Part shown: one piece after another, positions 1 to 6,956 of the stretch | Position numbering within the stretch: position 1 is the first letter of the stretch | How the letters are laid out: the number at the start of each line of letters is the position of its first letter | Source of the DNA: JBBRHH01 sp038222915 | Lineage (GTDB): Bacteria > Planctomycetota > Phycisphaerae > Tepidisphaerales > Tepidisphaeraceae | NCBI GenBank assembly: GCA_038222915.1 | Contig: JBBRHH010000161.1 | Span: 1-11,024 of the forward strand | Direction: 5' to 3' | DNA length: 11,024 nucleotides | Program-made: the position numbers and the translations under genes | Notes under the pieces: model-generated | What the model was told of the DNA's origin: nothing | Database searches by the model: none | Seen by the model: the letters and a program-made list of their open reading frames with translations, nothing else

Positions 1-531
1 GGCCGGAACTATGCGTTACCCGATCGACTGGCTCGGGCGCAGGTCATGCTCGCGGCGAATCCGAATGACGCCCGGGCCCACACTGGACTGGCCGAGGCGC
101 TAAGCAACATGGGAAAGATTGACGATGCGATGTCGCATCTCCGCACGGCGATCGGATTGCAGGAGGACTATGCCGAAGCCCATTACGATCTGGGGATCTG
201 CTTCGGCGATAAACGGGATATCAACAACGCAATTTTCCAGTTCAGAACGACGCTGAAGCTGACGCCCGATGACTATCGGGCGCAAGGGACCCTCGGATTT
301 CTTCTGGCGGCACAGGGAAATAATACGGAGGCAAAGCAACACTTTGAGGAGGCGTTGCGGCTGAATCCCAACGACGCGGATTCGCACGTCAACCTTAGCC
401 GGATATTTGCGGGTCAGCATGATCTGCCGGGCACCATTTCCGAGCTTGAGGCGGCGCTGAGAATCAATCCTGAGAACACCAACGTGCAGCAGATGCTCAA
501 ACGGGCGAAAGAAGCGGCTGGGGTCAAGTAG
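1..531 (+). CDS. TPR-repeat protein, C-terminal part (5' end outside window)
   Basis: The frame is open from base 1 and stops with TAG at 529-531, giving 177 visible codons. The start lies upstream; the ATG at 46 is inside a repeat and is unlikely to be the real start. Four tandem helix-turn-helix repeats of about 34 residues can be read, each with the TPR pattern (A/G at conserved helix positions, repeats beginning with NPND, EDYA, PDDY or PNDA and ending in ALRLN-type helices). A shorter fifth helix pair ends in KEAAGVK. TPR arrays are protein-protein interaction scaffolds. In large bacterial proteins of this kind they often form the C-terminus of O-GlcNAc-transferase-like or membrane proteins, but nothing here shows which. 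The gene converges on clpB with only 13 bp between stop codons and no visible terminator hairpin. Family assignment is firm; the specific role is unknown. Confidence 0.88.
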   Translation, partial: GRNYALPDRLARAQVMLAANPNDARAHTGLAEALSNMGKIDDAMSHLRTAIGLQEDYAEAHYDLGICFGDKRDINNAIFQFRTTLKLTPDDYRAQGTLGFLLAAQGNNTEAKQHFEEALRLNPNDADSHVNLSRIFAGQHDLPGTISELEAALRINPENTNVQQMLKRAKEAAGVK

Positions 532-544
532 TAATCCACGCCGG

Positions 545-3169
545 TCAATTTTCAACCAACTCGCCCTCAACGACACTCTCGCCTTTTTCAAATACAAGTT
601 CGTGTCCGTTGGGAGCGACGTCCACGTGAATCGTATCGCCTTCCGCGTAGCTACCCTCGAGAATGCGAGTCGCCAGAGGATTTTCCACCCGCTGCTGAAT
701 AACGCGTTTCAGGGGCCGTGCACCATAGGTCGGGTCGTATCCTTCGTCTGCGATGAGCTTTTTCGCGGCCTCGCCGATCACTAGCTTGAGGTTACGCGCC
801 GTCAATCTTTGCCGCAGTTCCTCCAGTTGCAGATCTACGATGCGTGTAATCTGGTCGCGGGTGAGCGGGTGAAAGACGATCGTTTCATCAATGCGATTCA
901 GGAATTCAGGCCGGAAGTACTGCTTGAGCATGTCTTTCACGGCGGCTTCCACTTCCCATTCCTGAGCCTGCTGCCCAGTAAGCTTCTGGATCTCGGCCGA
1001 TCCAATGTTGCTGGTCATCACGATCACTGTGTTCTTAAAGTTCACCGTGCGGCCCTGGCCATCCGTCAACCGGCCGTCGTCGAGAACCTGGAGCAGAACG
1101 TTGAAGACGTCGCGATGGGCCTTTTCGATCTCGTCAAAAAGCAGCACTGAGTAGGGCTTGCGGCGTACAGCTTCAGTCAGACGGCCGCCTTCTTCATATC
1201 CAACGTACCCGGGCGGCGCGCCGATGAGCCGGGCGACGGAGTGCGGCTCCATAAACTCGCTCATGTCAATTCGCACCATCGCGTGCTCGTCATCAAACAG
1301 AAACGACGCGAGGGCCTTCGAGAGTTCCGTCTTGCCCACGCCCGTGGGGCCCAGGAAAAGGAACGAGCCGATCGGCCGATTCGGGTCGCCAAGGCCTGCC
1401 CGATTGCGGCGGACGGCATTCGAAACGGCACGGACCGCTTCGACCTGGCCCACGACGCGCTCAGCAAGGCGCTCCTCCATCTTGATCAGCTTCTCACGCT
1501 CCCCTTCAAGCATCCGGCTAACTGGAATGCCGGTCCAGCGCGAAACGACCTCCGCGATTTCTTCCGGAGTGACCTCATCCTTCACGAGGGCCTGCCCGTC
1601 ATTGGCCAGCTGATGAAGTTTTTCCTCCGCCTCCTCGATCTTGCGCTTCAGGTCGCGCATCTCTCCGTATTGGATTCGGGCAGCGACTTCCCAGTTTCCC
1701 GCACGCTGCGCCTGCTCGAGCTCGACCTGTTTGGCGTCGACATCCTCCTGAAAGTGCTTGATGGTGTTCATCGCGCCTTTTTCATTCTCCCAGCGCGCCG
1801 TCAGTTGCGTATTCTTTTCCTGGAGCTCGGCGAGCTCGCGCTCAGCCTTGGCAAGCTGCTGGCGCGAGGCAGAGTCCTTTTCGAGACGCAACGCCTGGAC
1901 TTCAATCTGAAGCTGCATGGTGCGTCGGCGGATTTCGTCCAGCTCCGCAGGCATCGAATCGTTTTCTATGCGCAACCGCGACGCTGCTTCGTCAATCAGG
2001 TCGATGGCCTTGTCGGGCAGGAAACGGTCCGGAATGTACCGATTGGAAAGCACACTGGCCGCTACGATGGCGCTATCAGTGATGCGTATGCCGTGGTGGG
2101 TTTCGTAACGCTGCTTCAGGCCGCGCAGAATCGCGATGGTGTCTTCGACGCTCGGCTCGCCAACGACGATGGGCTGAAAGCGGCGCTCGAGCGCCGCGTC
2201 CTTTTCGATGTGCTTGCGGTATTCGTCGAGCGTGGTCGCGCCAATGGTGCGCAGCTCGCCACGGGCAAGCGCCGGCTTGAGCAGGTTGCCCGCGTCCATG
2301 GACCCTTCCGCCTTGCCGGCGCCGACAACCGTGTGCAGCTCGTCGATGAAAAGAATTATCCGGCCTTCACTTTGCGTAACCTCCTTGATGACCGCCTTAA
2401 GACGATCTTCAAATTCCCCGCGGAACTTCGCTCCGGCAATGAGCGCTCCCATATCGAGTGCGATGATCTTTTTGTTCTGGAGCACAGTTGGAACATCGCC
2501 GTTGACGATGCGGATTGCCAGTCCTTCCACGATGGCAGTCTTTCCAACGCCCGGCTCGCCAATCAACACAGGATTGTTCTTGGTGCGACGTGAAAGGACC
2601 TGCATAGTCCGGCGAATCTCCTCGTCCCTGCCGATGACCGGGTCGAGCTTTCCCTGACGGGCAAGTTCGACAAGGTCGCGCCCATATTTGAGAAGAGCCT
2701 GATATTTATCTTCGGGGTTTTGGTCGGTGACACGCTGGCCGCCACGAACACCCTTGAGCGCGTTCAGAATGGCGTCGTGTGTCACTGAATTCTGCGCCAG
2801 GACATCGCGAGCTTCACTCTTTACGTTTGCCAGTGCCAGGAGCAGGTGCTCCGTCGAGATGTATTCGTCTTTCAGACGGTCGGCCTCTTTCTGGGCCTCG
2901 TTAAAAACATCCTGCGTCGAACGAGCCATGCCCAACTGCGTGCCGGTCGCCTTCGGAAGACGTTCGATCTCAGCGTCGACGGTTTGCTGGATGCGGGAAA
3001 TGGTCGCACCCAGCTTCTGAAGAATTGGGGCGACAACGCCATCCGTCTCACCCAGCAGTGAGGCCAACAGGTGAAGGGGCCGCATCTCAGCGTGGTCGTG
3101 CTTTTGGGCGGTTTCCTGCGCCCGCTGAATGGCTTCTTGAGCTTTAACGGTGAGTTTATCAAATCGCAT
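545..3169 (-). CDS. clpB: ATP-dependent disaggregase ClpB (Hsp100)
   Basis: This 874-residue Hsp100 hexameric disaggregase works with DnaK/DnaJ/GrpE in the cytoplasm to thread and rescue aggregated proteins after heat stress. Visible order: Clp N-domain (about 1-148, beginning MRFDKLTVKAQEA); NBD1 with Walker A GEPGVGKT (204-211), pore loop KFRGEFED (248-255), Walker B IILFIDE (271-277) and arginine-finger pair ERR (328-330); coiled-coil middle domain (about 405-530), whose length marks ClpB rather than ClpA; NBD2 with Walker A GPTGVGKT (607-614), pore loop GYVGYEEGG (654-662), Walker B VLLFDE (675-680), LNRID (757-761) and sensor-2 GARPLKR (816-822). The ClpP-docking IGF/IGL loop is not seen, as expected for ClpB. 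The start was set at ATG 3169 because family members begin MRFDK. The frame runs on to a GTG at 3298, but those 43 extra residues look non-coding. No clear Shine-Dalgarno precedes the start. The length is normal for ClpB and all catalytic motifs are intact. Confidence 0.98.
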   Translation of the reverse strand: MRFDKLTVKAQEAIQRAQETAQKHDHAEMRPLHLLASLLGETDGVVAPILQKLGATISRIQQTVDAEIERLPKATGTQLGMARSTQDVFNEAQKEADRLKDEYISTEHLLLALANVKSEARDVLAQNSVTHDAILNALKGVRGGQRVTDQNPEDKYQALLKYGRDLVELARQGKLDPVIGRDEEIRRTMQVLSRRTKNNPVLIGEPGVGKTAIVEGLAIRIVNGDVPTVLQNKKIIALDMGALIAGAKFRGEFEDRLKAVIKEVTQSEGRIILFIDELHTVVGAGKAEGSMDAGNLLKPALARGELRTIGATTLDEYRKHIEKDAALERRFQPIVVGEPSVEDTIAILRGLKQRYETHHGIRITDSAIVAASVLSNRYIPDRFLPDKAIDLIDEAASRLRIENDSMPAELDEIRRRTMQLQIEVQALRLEKDSASRQQLAKAERELAELQEKNTQLTARWENEKGAMNTIKHFQEDVDAKQVELEQAQRAGNWEVAARIQYGEMRDLKRKIEEAEEKLHQLANDGQALVKDEVTPEEIAEVVSRWTGIPVSRMLEGEREKLIKMEERLAERVVGQVEAVRAVSNAVRRNRAGLGDPNRPIGSFLFLGPTGVGKTELSKALASFLFDDEHAMVRIDMSEFMEPHSVARLIGAPPGYVGYEEGGRLTEAVRRKPYSVLLFDEIEKAHRDVFNVLLQVLDDGRLTDGQGRTVNFKNTVIVMTSNIGSAEIQKLTGQQAQEWEVEAAVKDMLKQYFRPEFLNRIDETIVFHPLTRDQITRIVDLQLEELRQRLTARNLKLVIGEAAKKLIADEGYDPTYGARPLKRVIQQRVENPLATRILEGSYAEGDTIHVDVAPNGHELVFEKGESVVEGELVEN

Positions 3170-3186
3170 ACAAACGCAATCGCAAG

Positions 3187-3217
3187 AGATGCGCCAATGA
3201 AAATTGGATCCGCATCT
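3187..3217 (-). promoter_or_regulatory. Bulged 12-bp hairpin in the clpB leader
   Basis: On the minus strand AGATGCG pairs with CGCATCT (3211-3217 with 3187-3193). Inside that, CCAAT pairs with ATTGG around a TTTC loop (3194-3207). A 3-nt GAT bulge separates the 7-bp and 5-bp stems. The 3' foot lies 17 nt before the clpB ATG, so it would sit in the 5' UTR if transcription starts upstream of it. It does not match CIRCE, HAIR or CtsR operators. It may be an RNA element (thermosensor-like) or a DNA operator; the pairing is seen, the function is inferred. Confidence 0.5.
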
Positions 3218-3228
3218 TGGTACAAGAT
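3214..3228 (-). repeat. Perfect 6-bp inverted repeat overlapping the clpB leader hairpin
   Basis: ATCTTG and CAAGAT flank a 3-nt centre. On the clpB strand the second arm shares AGAT with the outer stem of the 3187-3217 hairpin, so in RNA the two structures cannot form fully at the same time. As DNA it could be a small operator. It is short enough to arise by chance. Confidence 0.35.
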
Positions 3229-3360
3229 ATTTGCTGTAAATGAGTTGTAGATGAAGACCCCACCTTAAAAGGGGAGGCGCTGGCGGCATCGACTGCACCT
3301 TTGGCAGCCTGACACCGCTCCCATGCCCGGTCGGCAGGAACTTGTCGGCGCTCGAACTTC

Positions 3361-3387
3361 CTGACTTACGCCAGAATCCTCTATGCT
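3361..3387 (+). promoter_or_regulatory. Possible weak promoter for the AlkP-like gene
   Basis: A CTGACT box (3361-3366) lies 15 bp before TATGCT (3382-3387), which matches the -10 consensus at four of six positions. It is about 40 bp before the ATG at 3426. The spacer is short and the -35 box imperfect, so this is tentative. Confidence 0.25.
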
Positions 3388-3410
3388 GCTAAAGTTCAGC
3401 CCGGTTAACA

Positions 3411-3415
3411 AGGGA
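3411..3415 (+). promoter_or_regulatory. Ribosome binding site supporting the 3426 start
   Basis: AGGGA stands 10 nt before the ATG at 3426. This is the only recognisable Shine-Dalgarno-like site among the five complete genes, and it supports the chosen start, which directly precedes a signal-peptide-like sequence. Confidence 0.45.
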
Positions 3416-3425
3416 ACAAGACCGA

Positions 3426-4919
3426 ATGAATTTTGCGTCTAGATTGACTCGCGCCTGTCGCTTACTTGTCCTCCTACTCGCAGCTCCCTCAGGATGTGCC
3501 CCGCTTTTTGAACATCTGTCCTTTCCCGAAACGCCGCTTCATCGCACAAACAGCGGCGTTTTTTACGACACCAACGGCCAAGGCAAGGCCAATTTCGCCA
3601 TTCTGGCGGACGAGTCCGGCAAGTTTGATATCCTGGCCTACGATGACACCGGCAACGGGAATTTCAACCGAACCTATCGCCTCAGCGACTACCGCAACGA
3701 AGATGTTCCGCACTTGGTGATCCTCCTCGACTCCATTCCATATCAGTCGCTCGTCGACCGAATGAAAGCGGGTGATTTTTATTGGTTCGATCAACCTCCA
3801 CAAAAAGTCATCCCGCCTTTTCCAAGCCTGACCGAGCAGATTTTTACCAAGATCGCTGGGGCGCCACCGCTTCCCGGGATGACCGCGGACTTTTACGACA
3901 CCCACACGAATACCGGCCAATGGGGCATCGCCAGACGAATCGCCGGCTATGAGCCGCCTTGGGAAAAGCGCTGCGACTACGACCTGACATTCTACAATTC
4001 CCTGCACTCCTATATCCGCCCGAGCGACTGGTATAAGGCCGAGTTGGCCCGCGCGAAGAAGGCCTTCGACAACTGCCCAAACCGCGTCTGCATCGTCTAC
4101 TTCACCAGTACGTCCGGCCTTCTCAGCAAGTATGGGCAGGCCGGTGCAGTCGAAAGCCTGGAAGGCGTCCAGCGACTTTGTCTGCAGGCGCTGTATGAAC
4201 GGCAGGGCGCAGTAAAGATCTCGATCTGCGCAGATCATGGCCACAATCTCGTCCGCTCGAAAAACTTCTCTCTGGACCCATATCTGAAGGAGGCCGGATT
4301 CAAGGTATCCGGCTGGCTCGGCGGCCCTCAGGACGTGGTCACCGATATGGATGGCCTGCTCACCTATATTGGCCTGCATACCCATCAACCCGCCGCCGTA
4401 TCGGACGCGCTCGTCAAGCATGAGCAGATCGAGTTCTGCACCTATCTCGACAAGCATGAAGTGGTCATCCGCAGCGCCAAAGGTGTGGCCGCTATCGAAT
4501 GCCATGCCGGCAACCTGCGCTATACGCCCACAACCACCGACGTTCTCAACTACCAGCCGGTGATCGACGCTCTGAAGGCGGCCAACAAATTAGACGCCCA
4601 AGGCTACGCCTCCCCGGAGGACTGGTTTAGCGCCACGCTCAATCACGAATATCCCGACGCGCCCAAGCGATTGTGGGATGCATTCCACGGCATGACCGTC
4701 AATCCACCCGATGTCATGCTGCAGATTCGCGACGGCTGGTGCGTCGGCCCCACCGCCTTGGAACTGTTCATCACGATGGCCTCCACCCACGGCTCCTTGA
4801 ATCAGATCAACAGTGCAACCTTCGTCATGTCCACCACCGGCCGCGTCACCGGCCCGATGCGAAGCAAGGACATCATGAACACCATCGAACCGGGCTACCA
4901 ACTCCCTCTGCGCCATTGA
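3426..4919 (+). CDS. Predicted exported AlkP-superfamily phosphodiesterase-like protein
   Basis: The protein has 497 residues. The N-terminus has arginines at 6, 10 and 12, then the hydrophobic stretch LLVLLLAAPSGC, so it is probably exported; Cys24 could be lipidated, although Pro at -3 makes a poor lipobox. Residues 44-90 are rich in Asp, Asn and Gly (DTNGQGK at 48-54, DDTGNGNFNR at 73-82) and resemble calcium-binding-type repeats. The rest follows the type I phosphodiesterase/nucleotide pyrophosphatase order: LVILLDS (metal ligand Asp102), PPFPSLTE (130-137, probable nucleophile Thr136), ADHG (269-272, ligands Asp270 and His271) and THG (454-456, ligand His455). The usual D-x3-H pair between nucleophile and DHG appears as Ser230 and Ser234 in YFTSTSGLLS, so one metal site may be incomplete. 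The gene is divergent from clpB and about 130 bp before the glycosyltransferase module. Superfamily assignment is fairly sure; substrate unknown; it could be a surface phospho-transferase or an inactive relative. Confidence 0.75.
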   Translation: MNFASRLTRACRLLVLLLAAPSGCAPLFEHLSFPETPLHRTNSGVFYDTNGQGKANFAILADESGKFDILAYDDTGNGNFNRTYRLSDYRNEDVPHLVILLDSIPYQSLVDRMKAGDFYWFDQPPQKVIPPFPSLTEQIFTKIAGAPPLPGMTADFYDTHTNTGQWGIARRIAGYEPPWEKRCDYDLTFYNSLHSYIRPSDWYKAELARAKKAFDNCPNRVCIVYFTSTSGLLSKYGQAGAVESLEGVQRLCLQALYERQGAVKISICADHGHNLVRSKNFSLDPYLKEAGFKVSGWLGGPQDVVTDMDGLLTYIGLHTHQPAAVSDALVKHEQIEFCTYLDKHEVVIRSAKGVAAIECHAGNLRYTPTTTDVLNYQPVIDALKAANKLDAQGYASPEDWFSATLNHEYPDAPKRLWDAFHGMTVNPPDVMLQIRDGWCVGPTALELFITMASTHGSLNQINSATFVMSTTGRVTGPMRSKDIMNTIEPGYQLPLRH

Positions 4920-4935
4920 CCGCCCCGTTGCAGAT

Positions 4936-4964
4936 TTTAACCTGACAAATGGGTCTGCTATAAT
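4936..4964 (+). promoter_or_regulatory. Extended -10 sigma-70-type promoter ahead of the polysaccharide genes
   Basis: A perfect TATAAT (4959-4964) is preceded by TGC (4956-4958), an extended -10 element. Exactly 17 bp upstream lies TTTAAC (4936-4941), a half-matching -35. Transcription would begin near 4971, leaving a leader of about 80 nt before the ATG at 5051. It is the best promoter in the window. Confidence 0.6.
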
Positions 4965-5011
4965 CGACTCAGTTCAAAGCGGACGGTTCCACCCACGCAC
5001 TGTTTCCCCGA

Positions 5012-5037
5012 TGGTGAATAATCACTTCGCGTCACCA
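5012..5037 (+). repeat. Inverted repeat in the leader of the first glycosyltransferase gene
   Basis: TGGTGA (5012-5017) and TCACCA (5032-5037) can pair around a 14-nt loop. GTGA (5014-5017) can instead pair with TCAC (5022-5025) around ATAA. The ATG at 5051 follows 13 nt later with no Shine-Dalgarno between. Both structures are short and may be chance. Confidence 0.25.
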
Positions 5038-5050
5038 GTCATCCATTGTC

Positions 5051-6817
5051 ATGAAGATTCTACACGTCATCGAACCAAATGACCCGGCCGGCGAAGGTCC
5101 ATCCCTGATCGCCTTGCGTCTTGCAACCGCTCAAGCCACCCTTGGCCATGAAGTTCACCTCCTCTCGTTCTCCCGAAGTGACGTGACAAGTCCCAACGTG
5201 ATTGGTGACGTCCATGTGCACCGGATGCACCTTCCGCGTGGGATTGCCGGTCTCGGAGCAGTCCGCATGCGCTCTTCTGTTTCCGACTTGGTCAAACAAG
5301 TCCAAATCCTTCATCTTCATGGATTCGTCGGTCGCATCTCGACGCTAGCCGCCGCGACGGCAGACAAATTTGGACGGCCATATTTCGTGGAATTCGGCGC
5401 CGCCACGGCGCTAACGCCGCGGCAAAAGCGAGTCATGAATGCGGCTGCGGCGCTGCGCCTCATTAACGTTCACGCAGAAGTTCAGCTCGTTGCCTCGGGC
5501 CTGATGGCACCGCGTCTCATACTCCCCAACGGCGATTTGACTGGCTATGTTGATGCGTGCGAGACGTGGATATCGTCGGCCCAACGGCTGATGGCAGCTT
5601 ATCTTTTGGCCATTGGCTTTCCGGTTCAGTCTGCACCTGATAACCCCAACCGGCTGTTGCGCGTTCTACATGTGACTTCCTCGATTGATGCGACCTCAGG
5701 GGGGCCGGTGACTGCGCTTGCCGGGCTGACCCAGGCCCAGGTGATGGCGGGAATACGCACCTCGGTGGTGTCAAATTACCGAATAAATGATCATCGCACA
5801 GTGGTTGATCGAATGTATGACGCGAGTGTCAACGTCCGGCTGACTGGACCTGTGCGAGGATCGATAGGATGGAGCCAGGGAAGTGGGCGTCTTATCCGTA
5901 ACATGATTAAGCAGGCTGATGTTGTCCACATTCATGCGATTTGGGAGGATCTCCTCTACAAAGCGGCGCGCGCAGCGTGGAAGCAGGGAGTGCCGTACAT
6001 CATTCGACCGTGCGGGATGCTCGAGCCTTGGAGCCTTGGCCAAAAGGCATTCAAGAAGAAATTATACATGCGGCTGCGACTTCGATGGATGCTCAATCAT
6101 GCGGCGGCCATCAACTTTACTGGCGCGCTGGAGCAGGCGAGCGCCATTCCGTTGCAAATTCAGTCGTCTTCCATCGTGGAGCCGATCGGGCTCGATCTCC
6201 ACGATTTTGCGCAACTTCCAGCGCGCGGAACCTTTCGCGCTCTTTATCCCGAGCTTGGGAATAGGCTGCTTGTTCTATTCTTGAGCCGATTGCATCCAAA
6301 AAAAGGTTTGGAGTTTCTGATTCCAGCATTTTGCAAAGCCGCCGTCAGCGATGCAATGCTTGTTATTGCCGGACCCGACAGCGACGGATATCGCGCTCAA
6401 GTCGAGAAGATGGCCGTGGAACACGGCGTACGCGACCGCACAATATTTACGGGTATGCTGCACGGGACACAGCGCGTGGCGGCACTCGTGGATGCCGATC
6501 TTTTCGTCCTTCCCAGTCACCAGGAAAATTTCGGCATCGTCGTCATTGAAGCATTGGCGGCTGGCTTGCCGGTGCTGATCTCTAAAAACGTCAACATTTA
6601 TCCCGAAATTGTTGCAACTGGTTTTGGCTCCGCAGTGGCACTCGATGTTGATGAGATCGCGGGTGAAATGAGGCGGTGGTTGGGCGACAATGAACTGAGG
6701 AAGGTTGTGCGCGAACGTGGACCAGCTTTTGTGCGAGAACACTACGATTGGAAGCATATTGCGCTCCGATGGGCTCACCATTATCGGTCAATCATCGGCT
6801 CGCGCCGACAAGCTTGA
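5051..6817 (+). CDS. GT4-family glycosyltransferase with an extra, incomplete N-terminal GT-B domain
   Basis: The protein has 588 residues, about 190 more than a normal GT4 enzyme. Residues 203-588 form a complete GT-B enzyme: start LRVLHVTSS, GGP loop (217-219), HIH (293-295), PCGMLEPWSLGQKAFKKK (320-337), donor-site SRLHPKKGLEFL (412-423, with Arg413 and Lys418), and the EX7E pair Glu492/Glu500 in ENFGIVVIE. Such enzymes move a sugar from an NDP-sugar to a lipid-linked or polymer acceptor at the cytoplasmic membrane face with retention. Residues 1-163 are a second GT-B N-domain (MKILHVIEPN, GP loop, ILHLHGF at 86-92, ILPNGD at 157-162). It passes directly into a terminal-helix-like stretch (about 164-190) and lacks the donor-binding core. 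The two N-domains align with each other, which indicates duplication or fusion followed by loss. No Shine-Dalgarno is visible. The gene lies under the promoter at 4936-4964 and 139 bp before the AsnB-GT gene. Donor and acceptor sugars cannot be predicted. Confidence 0.9.
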   Translation: MKILHVIEPNDPAGEGPSLIALRLATAQATLGHEVHLLSFSRSDVTSPNVIGDVHVHRMHLPRGIAGLGAVRMRSSVSDLVKQVQILHLHGFVGRISTLAAATADKFGRPYFVEFGAATALTPRQKRVMNAAAALRLINVHAEVQLVASGLMAPRLILPNGDLTGYVDACETWISSAQRLMAAYLLAIGFPVQSAPDNPNRLLRVLHVTSSIDATSGGPVTALAGLTQAQVMAGIRTSVVSNYRINDHRTVVDRMYDASVNVRLTGPVRGSIGWSQGSGRLIRNMIKQADVVHIHAIWEDLLYKAARAAWKQGVPYIIRPCGMLEPWSLGQKAFKKKLYMRLRLRWMLNHAAAINFTGALEQASAIPLQIQSSSIVEPIGLDLHDFAQLPARGTFRALYPELGNRLLVLFLSRLHPKKGLEFLIPAFCKAAVSDAMLVIAGPDSDGYRAQVEKMAVEHGVRDRTIFTGMLHGTQRVAALVDADLFVLPSHQENFGIVVIEALAAGLPVLISKNVNIYPEIVATGFGSAVALDVDEIAGEMRRWLGDNELRKVVRERGPAFVREHYDWKHIALRWAHHYRSIIGSRRQA

Positions 6818-6847
6818 ACGACTGTGCCGGAAGTGCTATTGTTTTTG

Positions 6848-6865
6848 TCGGTCATGACGGACCGA
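6848..6865 (+). repeat. Small inverted repeat between the two polysaccharide genes
   Basis: TCGGTC and GACCGA flank a 6-nt loop, 30 bp after the first glycosyltransferase stop. No T-run follows on the plus strand, so a Rho-independent terminator is not supported. It could be a weak processing or pausing hairpin. Confidence 0.25.
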
Positions 6866-6956
6866 GGTCTTGTAGCCGGCATTGCTGAAACGCTTGGATC
6901 TAATCAGCTTGACTTCACCTTTGTTGCTTTGATTTCGCACCTCGGATAAATGACGC

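Noticed and set aside
1241..2593. A 450-codon open frame on the plus strand inside clpB
   Set aside because: It lies wholly antisense to the well-conserved clpB gene, its product has no recognisable motif, and long antisense frames are expected opposite high-GC coding sequence.
3258..3274. CCCC...GGGG dyad around TTAA in the clpB upstream region
   Set aside because: Only the outer four bases pair cleanly, the inner positions mismatch, and neither strand shows a terminator or known operator pattern there.
3170..3298. A 43-residue N-terminal extension of ClpB from a GTG at 3298
   Set aside because: ClpB proteins begin at MRFDK; the extension has no domain-like character and would read through the leader hairpins.
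3170..3425. CIRCE, HAIR, CtsR or sigma-32 heat-shock sites in front of clpB
   Set aside because: I looked for TTAGCACTC/GAGTGCTAA, CTTGAGT/ACTCAAG, AGGTCAAA repeats and CTTGAA with CCCCAT; none is present on the clpB strand at suitable spacing.
3489..4505. A 338-codon open frame on the minus strand opposite the AlkP-like gene
   Set aside because: The plus-strand frame has a signal sequence, a ribosome site and superfamily motifs; the antisense product shows none and is a codon-structure shadow.
6848..6865. Rho-independent terminator after the first glycosyltransferase gene
   Set aside because: The stem is only 6 bp and is not followed by a T-run on the plus strand, so the two polysaccharide genes may still be co-transcribed.
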